A stretch of 64,000 bases of DNA from Andalucia godoyi (lineage: Eukaryota > Discoba > Jakobea > Jakobida > Andaluciidae). The position numbers and the translations under genes are program-made. The notes beneath the pieces were generated by a model. The model saw only the letters and a program-made list of their open reading frames with translations. It was not told where the DNA came from and ran no database searches. Positions 17,101 to 24,297 of this stretch are shown here, piece after piece (positions within the stretch are counted from its first letter, which is position 1; every line of letters begins with the position of its first letter). The stretch covers positions 1 through 64,000 of the forward strand of contig VRVR01000012.1 of the NCBI GenBank assembly GCA_009859145.1. Reading direction: 5' to 3'.

Positions 17101-18569
17101 TTGTGTTTCTTCAGCTCTTCGTTAATTTGAGATCCGGCGCCGTGAACGATGGCCACCGAAAACCCAAGTTTCTGCCAAGCAACAGCTCTTTCTGCAAGAA
17201 CATGAAGATCAGCGTCCGACACATCGCCGCTGATCTTCCAGACAATCGGCTTGAATTCAGGTGCTGGTGCTGAAGGACAGACGGCTGCGACTGCAGGAAG
17301 CTCCAAAACATCTCGAAGAGCTCTCAAGAATTGCCACATTTCCGCTTCTGATATCACCAACGGCGGGCAAACACGCAACGTGTTCATTCCAGCGGAGATT
17401 GCCAGAACTCCGCGCTCGCGAAGCTTGACGAGAACGGAGGCTACTGGGAGTGACTCGTCGAGCTGCACCCCGATCAAGAGTCCCATTCCGCGCACGTCCA
17501 CGACTTTGGGGCACTCCTTTTGCAAGTTCCGTAGCTGATCATACAGCCACATGCCTTTGGCTTGCACGTCTGTCATCAAGGTACCTGTTGACATTTGATC
17601 GACAACCCATGACGCTGCGGAGGCAGCGAGTGCATTACCGCCAAACGTCGATCCATGCTGACCCGGTTTAATTTCGAATTTGCCCGTGCACAGGACTGCG
17701 CCGACCGGGAATCCGTTGCCCAGAGCCTTAGCAAGGGTCACAAAATCAGGCTGCCATCCAAGCTGCTGATGGCAAAGGAACGATCCCGTGCGACCGACAC
17801 CTGTCTGCACCTCGTCCACAATCCACACGAATTGCTTCTTGGCGTGGCACGCCTTCAGGAGCGCAGAAAATGGCGCGGAAACAGGGACAACACCGCCCTC
17901 GCCCTGAATGGGCTCCGTAATGACGATGCCAACATTGTTGTCTTCAAGGAACTTCTCGAATCCCTCGCAACAATTCCAGTCCCAAAACACCACGTGCGGA
18001 TTGAGGTAGTCGGCATACGCGTCGCGATACGCAGGAGTGTACGTGCAAGCCAAAGGCCCAACGGAACGACCATGGAAGCCGCCCTTCATGGCCAAGATTT
18101 TCTTGACACTCTTAACAATCACGCGGCCGCCGACATCGTCATTGTTGATGACCGCGCAGTTGCTATCCGAACCGTTGTTGCGACTGATTTCGGCACAGTC
18201 GACAGCATGCAATGACTGCAAATGCAAAATCGCAAACTTGAGCGCCGCCTCATTTGCCTCTGTTCCACTGTTGCAGAGAAACACGCGGGCACCTTCAACA
18301 GAAGGCGCCGCAAGTTCACGAAGCTTAGCAATCAACTCAAGCTCGCGATCAGAATAATAGTAGTTGCTAACGTGCGTGCACAAGGCAGCCTGCTCGGCAA
18401 CAGCTGATGACCATCCGGGATGCGAATGTCCCAGGTTCACGACACAGATGCCAGCGTACACATCGAGGTACTTACGACCATCCGTGTCGTAAACAAAGCA
18501 TCCATGCGCTTCACGAAGAACAGTGTCTTTGGGTTTGTTGTAGTTCGGAAGGCACGCTGAAATGAGCAT
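14196..18569 (-). CDS. Four-domain arginine-pathway enzyme ArgD-ArgB-ArgC-ArgJ
   Basis: A 1457-residue chain carrying every enzyme needed to turn N-acetylglutamate into ornithine and recycle the acetyl group. Residues 1-430 are acetylornithine aminotransferase (ArgD), with PLP lysine K281 in LAKALGNGFPVG and TEPIQGEGG. About 438-690 is an N-acetylglutamate kinase-type amino-acid kinase (VWKISG, IVHGAG, NADLAISALA, KLKLDQI). About 702-1030 is N-acetylglutamyl-phosphate reductase (GLIGSRGLIG, then SNPGCYS with nucleophile C823). About 1031-1457 is ornithine acetyltransferase (ArgJ), with the self-cleavage site STGIIG and nucleophile T1162. The kinase and reductase segments resemble the fungal Arg5,6 type but lack its GNAT domain. 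The start at 18569 is the only ATG before the ArgD fold and gives no clear targeting peptide. The frame continues upstream through promoter-like pyrimidines without ATG. Confidence 0.93.
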   Translation of the reverse strand: MLISACLPNYNKPKDTVLREAHGCFVYDTDGRKYLDVYAGICVVNLGHSHPGWSSAVAEQAALCTHVSNYYYSDRELELIAKLRELAAPSVEGARVFLCNSGTEANEAALKFAILHLQSLHAVDCAEISRNNGSDSNCAVINNDDVGGRVIVKSVKKILAMKGGFHGRSVGPLACTYTPAYRDAYADYLNPHVVFWDWNCCEGFEKFLEDNNVGIVITEPIQGEGGVVPVSAPFSALLKACHAKKQFVWIVDEVQTGVGRTGSFLCHQQLGWQPDFVTLAKALGNGFPVGAVLCTGKFEIKPGQHGSTFGGNALAASAASWVVDQMSTGTLMTDVQAKGMWLYDQLRNLQKECPKVVDVRGMGLLIGVQLDESLPVASVLVKLRERGVLAISAGMNTLRVCPPLVISEAEMWQFLRALRDVLELPAVAAVCPSAPAPEFKPIVWKISGDVSDADLHVLAERAVAWQKLGFSVAIVHGAGSQINEELKKHNLPIHYSLGQRVTTPEMLPVIREVAISQQSRIVEKCNSVAASKSATRFVGLQEPQFSGEALGEAHGCVAVPSACHTDGCVAAWKSGSIPVIHFLCVLSGTSHVWNSNADLAISALAIGVKAVGVGYGVAHTRDTSALTEFLGDRKLGSLPLDMWDSFPFEDLTEGCKLKLDQIRNMSRHLPLATRYFLGTHSSLPMSFHDTNVSGIWIQAKAKYTVGLIGSRGLIGTEVLGLFQADAEFDVVRFRAPGSAASSDDATNDIHVLQSWKDVSGYAVDVFVSASPNNVLKTAMPEIPDSVRIVDVSFDHRHQKNWEYAFPYLDQRPLVNHRISNPGCYSTAVICAASVLLKEKKGFDLHVCGISSWSGAGKDYQKKFPELHDTVIPYQPLHHAQQWEMSTKLGVTVNFVPVVTDQFDRGIVCCIQARLANGKWDVDSVKKAYETQYSGHPSVRLFWNRTVTTSDVANTPVVVISGLSISDDGKVLFVQSTIDNLLAGGAYSAYANVRRLVGLNPFPTKDGQLTPVSSVENLSRLQVLQDEVPRTLMPYSSSSCEAYNQFLNSISFPAGFHMATTNVPFFPRELGNGRKKVLQFSCVRMDDACEWAAVYTRNPNCGHPVKIGRDRLRQGSKIRALWINNKISNVGVEEGGRDAEAICTAFAKELGNCLPSEIIPLSTGIIGWRLPADDMILHVPNITRGSSTVMELARAMMTTDTYPKAWAEQLPGGATVVGVAKGAGMIEPNMGTMLGCIMTDAPFSREDLSSMLRQVCDETFNCISIDADTSTSDAVILIASGRKPAVPRDAFKDALQKVCEHLARQVVWNGEGVQHVLEVLVTGAPSRELAVKIGKNVVNSPLVKSAMAGNDPNVGRILAAMGRGVEEADWSSVTVRIGDDTIVDNGNSVSWTTEIEKKVSNYLQKCQIYKKDTHKPQYPVHDNAIVISIALNNGEGSARVHGGDLTQDYVVINSDYRS

Positions 18570-18993
18570 GCCACAGTCAACGGTAGTAAGGATAGGTGGG
18601 AGAGACCTTCTCGGGAAACGGTTATGGGGGGAAAAAACACAATCAGAGAAAGAAGACAAGACCAACGGGAGGAAGATCGAGACTATGTTAGAAGGAAGGG
18701 AAAAGGAAAGAGAAGGGAAGAGAAGGGAAGAGAGGGAGAGAGGGAGAGAGGGAGAAAGAGGAGGAGAAAGAATGAAAGAAAAAGAAGACCACTCTGAAAG
18801 AGAAAAGAATTGCTGTCCGAGAAAAAAATGTGCTTGGCGAGTGCGAAATCGAGCCAATTGGGGTAAAACTCCCACAGTGATTTGGCGCTTGGAGATGTCG
18901 TGCCGGGATTCGCGCCTGAATTCATCCGCATTGTTTCCCGCGCAACCGGATCTTGCAAAGATTACGCCAGATGACTTGAGAGGTGCAGGTACG
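18570..18993 (-). promoter_or_regulatory. Promoter and leader region of the ArgDBCJ gene
   Basis: Position 18650-18800 is almost pure purine on the plus strand (AGAGGGAGAGAGGGAGAAAG-type repeats), thus a long polypyrimidine tract on the sense strand. Such tracts adjoin many starts in this window. No other gene is visible. The role is inferred from position. Confidence 0.45.
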
Positions 18994-19411
18994 CCTACAT
19001 TCTACACTGAACATGCATATCTACGAATAGACATGCATGTTCAGTCTTGCATCCCGTTGCCGGGAACAGGATAGGCCTCAACACGCCTCACGGCGCTCTT
19101 CAGATAAATGCTCCGCGCTCCGTTCCCAATCTCGATCAATGGGTGAGCCACTTTCTCAGCGTGACACGTTGTTCCTGAGAAGGGTGCATTTTGATGCTGA
19201 CGGCCCTAGCAGCAGGCGTAGTGACACGTGGTCTCTTAGGAGGTCTGCGGGACCTAGGAGGCCCTGTATCGAGCGGCGTAGGTGAATGCGAATGCGTCAT
19301 CCCAGCGCACTCACTCCCATATTTGAATAAAAATGTGAAACCAAAAAAACGACCGTGTCTCTTTATGTATACTTCCGTATGCATGACAATGACGTGTTAT
19401 TATTCAACGGC
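18994..19411 (+). repeat. Dispersed repeat family 2, copy C (418 bp)
   Basis: Matches 60741-61295 in the same orientation across its whole length, with copy D carrying two extra blocks. Near its left end is an inverted repeat, TGAACATGCAT (19008-19018) and ATGCATGTTCA (19033-19043). Shared blocks include GATAGGCCTCAACACGCCTC and GTGAGCCACTTTCTCAGCGT. No conserved long reading frame and no terminal repeat or target-site duplication is evident. A non-autonomous mobile element or a structural RNA are the two plausible readings. Confidence 0.8.
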
Positions 19412-19572
19412 ATTCGTCCCATTTATTCTGCCTGATATTTTTTACGGCGTGTGTGTGGGTGTAAGTGTGGGTGGAGCGGGCAAGCAGCAAACGGGAATCG
19501 ACTGGTGAAGAAGGAAATGATCACATATGGTGCGTCATTTTTTGACAGATCCAACACGTAATGCATTTTCAT
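19412..19572. other. 3' region of the vault-like SPFH gene
   Basis: Short stretch with a GT-rich tract (about 19447-19475). No gene is visible. Confidence 0.35.
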
Positions 19573-21230
19573 TTACTTCTTTTCCTTCTCTTCAGATACT
19601 TGGCCGGGTAGCTGGCCGACTTTGACCTTCAGCATAAGATTATCCGGCGTGAGGAATGCATTCGTGATCTTTGCTCCCAACTTTTCAGCCTTCTGCACCT
19701 CTGCCATGGCTCCATAAACCTCGGGAGATCGGGCGCCTGCAAAATCCTTGATGATTTGGAACATGAGTTTCTGCTCAGTCACGTTCGCCTCTGCGCGTGC
19801 AAGTGCTTCGCGAACGAGATTCTGCTGACGAATCTCGACGAGCTTGCGCGTTTCGCTTTCCACTCTGATCTCGCGCTGCACACGCTCCAGAGCAAGCTCG
19901 GATTCTGCCTTCTCTTTCAACATTGCGTTTGTGCGATCCGTGGTTTCCTTGACGTAGTTGTCCAATACTCCTTGTATATCAGGATTCGAACATTTGATGG
20001 AAGTCAGCTGCAACGCAGTGATGTCAATTCCCTTCTCTTTGAAGAATGCTGAAGATTCCCCAACCACTTCAGACAGGATCTGCGGAGCCACATTGAAAAC
20101 CCGGCGGTGTTCCTCTACAGCAACTTTCTTGGATATTTGATTCTTAATCCAGTCCGCCATCGTTGTCAAGAACACATCGCCAATCAGGCAGAATTTAGGA
20201 ATATCGACAATGTCATAGGCAGCAGAGAACGACAGTTCAATAAGGACATTATCCTGGGAGCGAAATACGGACGACATGGCATACCGGCTGTTGCGAATGT
20301 TGAGAATGCTCACAATTCCAGCCGGAGACTGGAACTCCAGCAGCTTGTCAAACGGACCCAAGAAAAAGGACCGGGCCGAAGAATCGTCATATCTCTTGAC
20401 AAACCGCTCGCCTGTAACCGTGTTGAGCACGACGCACAGTTCATTCGTTTCCAGTGTCGTGATCGGAACGACCTTGACGACAATTCATCCAGATTCGGCA
20501 CAAACCGCTGCGGCTCCGAGAGCATACGGATGTCGCCGGTGGTAACGTTTCGGACATGCAAAGACTGGACCTTGTTGACTTCATATGCCTGCAGAATGCA
20601 GATCGTCGGACTGGAGGACGGCAAGCCGTTCAAACCAAGCGATATGAAATCCTCTTGAGGCAAAGGAATGAACGAACATGGCCCGACAATTTTTCGGTAC
20701 GTTTGCGATTCGCGATTGAACATCCAGCAGTACTGGTTGGCTTGCACCAGCGGAGAGGGCCTCACATCCATGTCGACGATCTGGTACGGTTTCGGGACAA
20801 ACAGAACGGGCCCGACAATGTGTTCAATGCTGCCATCTTGGTTCTGAATTCGAATGTAGTGATGCAGCGGAACGGAAACTTTCGATCGAACCGGAGAAAT
20901 GCGGTCATACGGGGACTTGAGCTGCACCTTTGCTGGCCCAGGGATGATTGTGATGTCATTCGACGCCCAGTCACGGACTTCGACAAACTGCGACGAGTCC
21001 AACACAATTTTTTTGAAGACCTTCACCTTGAAGACTGGAGGGCAGCAAGGGATGCAGAACCATGTCGGCCCGTCTTTCAGCGTCCTTCCTGTGAAATTCT
21101 CGATAATGGCCTGTGAATCCTCATTCGAGTTGTAGCACGAAAGACACAGTGGTATGCAGCAGCACATGGAAGCGTCTGTTCCAGTCTCAAATACATCTCG
21201 AAACGAAGACGACTGTGCAACCCTTGACAT
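19573..21230 (-). CDS. Short major-vault-protein-like SPFH protein, with a one-base frameshift
   Basis: Two overlapping minus-strand frames together encode about 552 residues. The first part (from ATG 21230) has a Cys-rich start, MCCCIPLCLSCYN, suited to palmitoylation, then beta-repeat segments such as VGPVLFVPKPYQ and IVGPCSFIPLPQEDF that resemble MVP repeats. The second frame continues with VVPITTLETNELCVVLN, matching the MVP shoulder entry. An SPFH-like domain (FCLIGDVFLTTMADWI) follows, then a charged helix with ALARAEANVTEQK. Alignment to the vault pattern places the break right after DE: one A is missing in GAATTG (plus 20481-20486). MVP is about 850 residues, so N-terminal repeats and the long cap helix are reduced. 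Sequencing error, a real null allele or frameshifting are all possible. Confidence 0.7.
20481..20486 (-). other. Frameshift site in the vault-like gene
   Basis: Sense-strand GATGAATTGTC would need one more A (GATGAAATTGTC) for the frame encoding NLDE to run into IVVKVVPITTL. The spacing then equals that of major vault protein between VPD and VVPITTL. There are no splice signals here and no classic slippery heptamer. Confidence 0.7.
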
Positions 21231-21719
21231 GGAACAGAGTGTGGTTCTAAAAACGATGCGAGCGTTCTTTTTTCTCTTTTCTTTTCTTTTCTTTTCTTTT
21301 TCGTTTTTGAAAAAGGGACGGCTTCAGAAAGAAGAAGAAGAAAAAAAGAAAAAGCACACTGCTGGCCATTCTCCGTTCTCGTGAAGCGCCATGCGGTGCA
21401 TCTCACCAGACGGAAGGGTTATCAGAGCAGAAAAAACCGGCGATTCGCTTCGGTGGGAAACGAGAATCTCTCTCTCTCTCTTTCCTTCTGGAGAATCCAT
21501 CTGCGCTCCTATGTGTTGCATCAACTGCCACTGGTTGATGGTAGAACACAAAAATTCGCTTTGGCGCAGGACTGGGGCTTTTCACAAATGTGTTTTTATT
21601 TTCCAATTCAGAATACCAGCTCTTATTTTTGTCTTTTCTTTGTAATTTTTTATTTTTTTTTCGGCTTTCTTTTTACTTTTTCCCATTCTTATTGAAACTT
21701 GTCGACTGTTTTTTCAACC
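21231..21719. promoter_or_regulatory. Divergent promoter, vault-like gene / mitochondrial bL12
   Basis: Head-to-head interval with (TTTTC)n at about 21268-21305, a purine block at 21330-21355 and a very T-rich stretch at 21590-21690 immediately before the bL12 start. Promoter function is inferred from the orientation of the flanking genes. Confidence 0.5.
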
Positions 21720-22253
21720 ATGTTCCGTCGAGTTGCTTCTCTTACTGGTCCACTGTTCACAAGCCGAGGCGCGGCATTCCGTCTGATGTCGGATGCCATT
21801 CCTCCTCCTAGTGCACCTAGTGCATCCCCATCTGCGCAAGTCGTGTCTTTGCGAGATGCGATTTTGGCACTGTCTCTTTCTGATGCGGCTGCACTGAGTG
21901 CCGCATTGAAGGAGAAGCTGGGAATCACAGGTCTTGCTGCCCCGATGTTTGGTGGCGCGTCTGCTCCTGCTGGCTCTCCTGCCGCGGGCTCGCCGGGCGC
22001 ATCTCCTGCTGCAGCCGCAGCACCCAAGGAGGAAAAGACGTCGTTCAACCTCAAACTGGAAAAGTACGATGCAGCGCAGAAGATTAAGCTCATCAAGGAG
22101 CTCCGGGCAGTTGCCCCGGAACTGGGACTCAAGGAAGCAAAGGACCTTGTCGAGGGAGCACCAAAGGTGTTTAAGACTAACATTCCAAAGGCAGAAGCAG
22201 AAAAGATTGTCGCAAAGCTCAAGGAAGCCGGTGGAGAGGTCATCTTGGAATAA
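21720..22253 (+). CDS. MRPL12: Mitochondrial ribosomal protein bL12 (L7/L12)
   Basis: A 177-residue bL12 protein of the mitochondrial ribosome stalk. The first ATG (21720) gives [20 protein letters not shown], an Arg/Ser-rich mitochondrial presequence. The N-terminal dimerisation region ([20 protein letters not shown]) is at about 42-65, an Ala/Pro/Gly hinge at 75-100 ([20 protein letters not shown]), and the C-terminal domain at 103-177 with [18 protein letters not shown] and [18 protein letters not shown], the factor-binding helices. Domain order and length match bacterial L7/L12 plus a presequence. No plastid version is implied. It is divergent from the vault-like gene. Confidence 0.95.
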   Translation: MFRRVASLTGPLFTSRGAAFRLMSDAIPPPSAPSASPSAQVVSLRDAILALSLSDAAALSAALKEKLGITGLAAPMFGGASAPAGSPAAGSPGASPAAAAAPKEEKTSFNLKLEKYDAAQKIKLIKELRAVAPELGLKEAKDLVEGAPKVFKTNIPKAEAEKIVAKLKEAGGEVILE

Positions 22254-23096
22254 ACCTCATGTTTACACTTTCTTCTTCTTTTTTTTTCTCCTTGTTTCCC
22301 ATCAACTTCTGCTCCGGTTTCTTGAACCTAGCAGCCGCAACCTTTCGATCCGGGGGAAAAGGGCACAACCGCAGCCGTCGTGGCTTCGTTTCACATCGCT
22401 GATTCCGCTAACCAGCCGGGGGGGGGGGGGGGAGCTTGGCACGGTGTGTCGCAGCCTGCATCATTTTTAATTAATTAAAATGGATTACTAGGAAGGAAGG
22501 GAACGTGTCGCTCGCCAAGACATGATCATTATCGATGATCATCGGGCTAAGTTGTCCCCCGAAGACAGGATCCCAAGCCACGTGTTTTTATTTAGGGCGA
22601 ACAGCAACTTTTCGATAGGAACATCGCGTCCCCCATAGATAAGGTTTAGATAAAACAAAACTTCCGGTACGATATTGTTTGTTTGATGTTCAATGTTCAT
22701 ACACAAAAACAGGAAGGCGATTAATCCTTCCTGCTGTAAGAAAAAGGCGTGCAAAAAGCGGTCGGCAATTTTTTTTTTTTTGATTTTCATATTTTTACTG
22801 CTCGCACCTCGAATGTCCGGGAAAAGAAAAGGGAAAAGGCCCGCTAAAATGCCCCAAAAACTCTCACAATTTCCATGGAAGAAGGGAAACCCCCGCTCAT
22901 TTTTTTCCTCCAATTTGCCAAGATGCTTTCCTGCTTTTATGTTTTCCCCGTTCCTTCTCCTTATTTTCCCCGTTTTTTCATGTTCTTCATGTTTTTCTTC
23001 GTGTTCTTCATGTCCAACAGTTTGGTCGTTTTCTGAATTTCGTAAAGAAAGAAAGGGGATTAAAAAAAAAGAAGAAGAAGAGGGGGATAAACAAAA
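22254..23096. other. Long intergenic region between bL12 and the VIT transporter
   Basis: Holds a run of about 15 G at 22410-22425, TTTTTAATTAATTAAAA near 22467-22481, the repeated palindromic octamer ATGATCAT at 22522-22529 and 22535-22542, and a pyrimidine-rich stretch (22900-23030) followed by a purine-rich leader (23045-23090) directly before the next ATG. No gene is supported on either strand. Confidence 0.45.
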
Positions 23097-24029
23097 ATGT
23101 CAGAGTCTAATATGCCTTCAGACCAGGAGGCGCCGCCGTCGCCATCCGGCGTGGAAGTGATCACCGAGTCCGACGAGGGCTACTTGATCCGCCGTCGCAA
23201 GTACGAAATGCTTGCTGAGAAGGTCGATCCGCATCTGGAGCGTATTGACAAATATGAGAAAGATCGCGGCCATTGCGGCCATGATCACCACCATCACCAC
23301 CACGACGATGGGGACGGTAGCGATATGCACCCGCATGAGCATTATTCCTCGCGCTCTGCTGGACTCCGAGCGGCTGTGCTTGGTGCAAACGACGGCCTTG
23401 TGTCGGTTGCATCCCTTATTTTTGGTGTGATTGGTGGAGAGCTTTCATATGATGCGCTGGTTGTGTCAGCAATTGCGGCATTGATCGGAGGTGCCATTTC
23501 AATGGGAATCGGAGAGCTGATTTCGGTGTATTCGTCTCGCGATTCTGAAAAGGCAGACATTGCACAGGAGCAAAGAGCCCATTTGATGGGAGAAGATGCA
23601 GAGGCCTTCGAATTAGCAGAACTCACAAAAATATACGAAAAGAAGGGGCTGTCGAGGAATCTTGCCAAGCAGGTGGCCGTTGAGCTGTCCGCCAAGGATG
23701 TCCTGAAGGCGCATCTTATGGACGAACTCAGACTGGACTCGGACGATTTGTCCAATCCTTGGCAAGCTGCAATCTACTCGACAATCAGCTTTGTTGCTGG
23801 AGCGATTCTTCCTGTAATGGTTTGCATCATTGTGACCGACAGAACCAATTTGATTATTTCCATGTGTTTTGTCTCCAGTTTTGTGCTGCTTATCATGGGG
23901 TTGATCTCTGGTCGCTTGTCTGGCTACAAGACATTTCCTGCGGTTTTGCGAATTGTGTCGGGTGGGTGGGCCGCAATGATCATCACATTCGCCATAACCC
24001 TTGGTGTCTCGATTCCATTCACCAGGTAG
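23097..24029 (+). CDS. VIT1/CCC1-family iron/manganese transporter
   Basis: A 310-residue membrane transporter of the vacuolar iron transporter family, which loads Fe2+/Mn2+ into vacuoles or related organelles. The N-terminal region has a striking His stretch (DHHHHHHDDGDGSD, about residues 64-78). The first helix carries the family signature GLRAAVLGANDGLVSVASLI, and the second and third spans include SMGIGELISVYSSRDSE. A cytosolic helical loop with Glu-rich metal-binding pairs (about 145-215) and two C-terminal spans follow. The order and length match plant VIT1 and yeast Ccc1. The His stretch is unusual and may sense or buffer metal. The 3' region contains (AATAA)-rich sequence at 24200-24220 for polyadenylation. 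Confidence 0.93.
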   Translation: MSESNMPSDQEAPPSPSGVEVITESDEGYLIRRRKYEMLAEKVDPHLERIDKYEKDRGHCGHDHHHHHHDDGDGSDMHPHEHYSSRSAGLRAAVLGANDGLVSVASLIFGVIGGELSYDALVVSAIAALIGGAISMGIGELISVYSSRDSEKADIAQEQRAHLMGEDAEAFELAELTKIYEKKGLSRNLAKQVAVELSAKDVLKAHLMDELRLDSDDLSNPWQAAIYSTISFVAGAILPVMVCIIVTDRTNLIISMCFVSSFVLLIMGLISGRLSGYKTFPAVLRIVSGGWAAMIITFAITLGVSIPFTR

Positions 24030-24297
24030 ACTCGGCGCTCGTTTCTCCTCCGCATGCGCAGAATGATAGTAGTTGTCTGGACATCGAGTTGCATGACACG
24101 TTGTCCCTTTTCTGTTTTTCTGTTTTTCTGTTTTTCTGTTTTTCTGTTTTTCTGTTTTTGTTTTACCTTTTCTACCTGTCTGATGATATGCATTAAAGTA
24201 AAATAAAATAAAATAAAAATGCTGCGACGCATGCATTGCTATCATATCGTGAGCAATTATTTTACAAGATAAATGAATGTGCTGTACATGTGTCTTT
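24030..24297. repeat. Octamer tandem repeat in the VIT 3' region
   Basis: (TTTTTCTG)n-type repeat at about 24110-24163, then overlapping AATAAA signals at 24200-24220. These probably lie in the 3' untranslated region of the VIT gene. Confidence 0.6.

Noticed and set aside
18570-18875. N-terminal extension of the arginine enzyme up to 18875
   Set aside because: Begins with a non-ATG codon and translates the promoter pyrimidine tract (Ser/Leu/Pro/Phe runs). The ArgD fold starts after ATG 18569.
20310-20550. Programmed ribosomal frameshift in the vault-like gene
   Set aside because: No slippery heptamer or downstream pseudoknot. A one-base loss in an A run explains the break better; an intron is also excluded because signals are absent.
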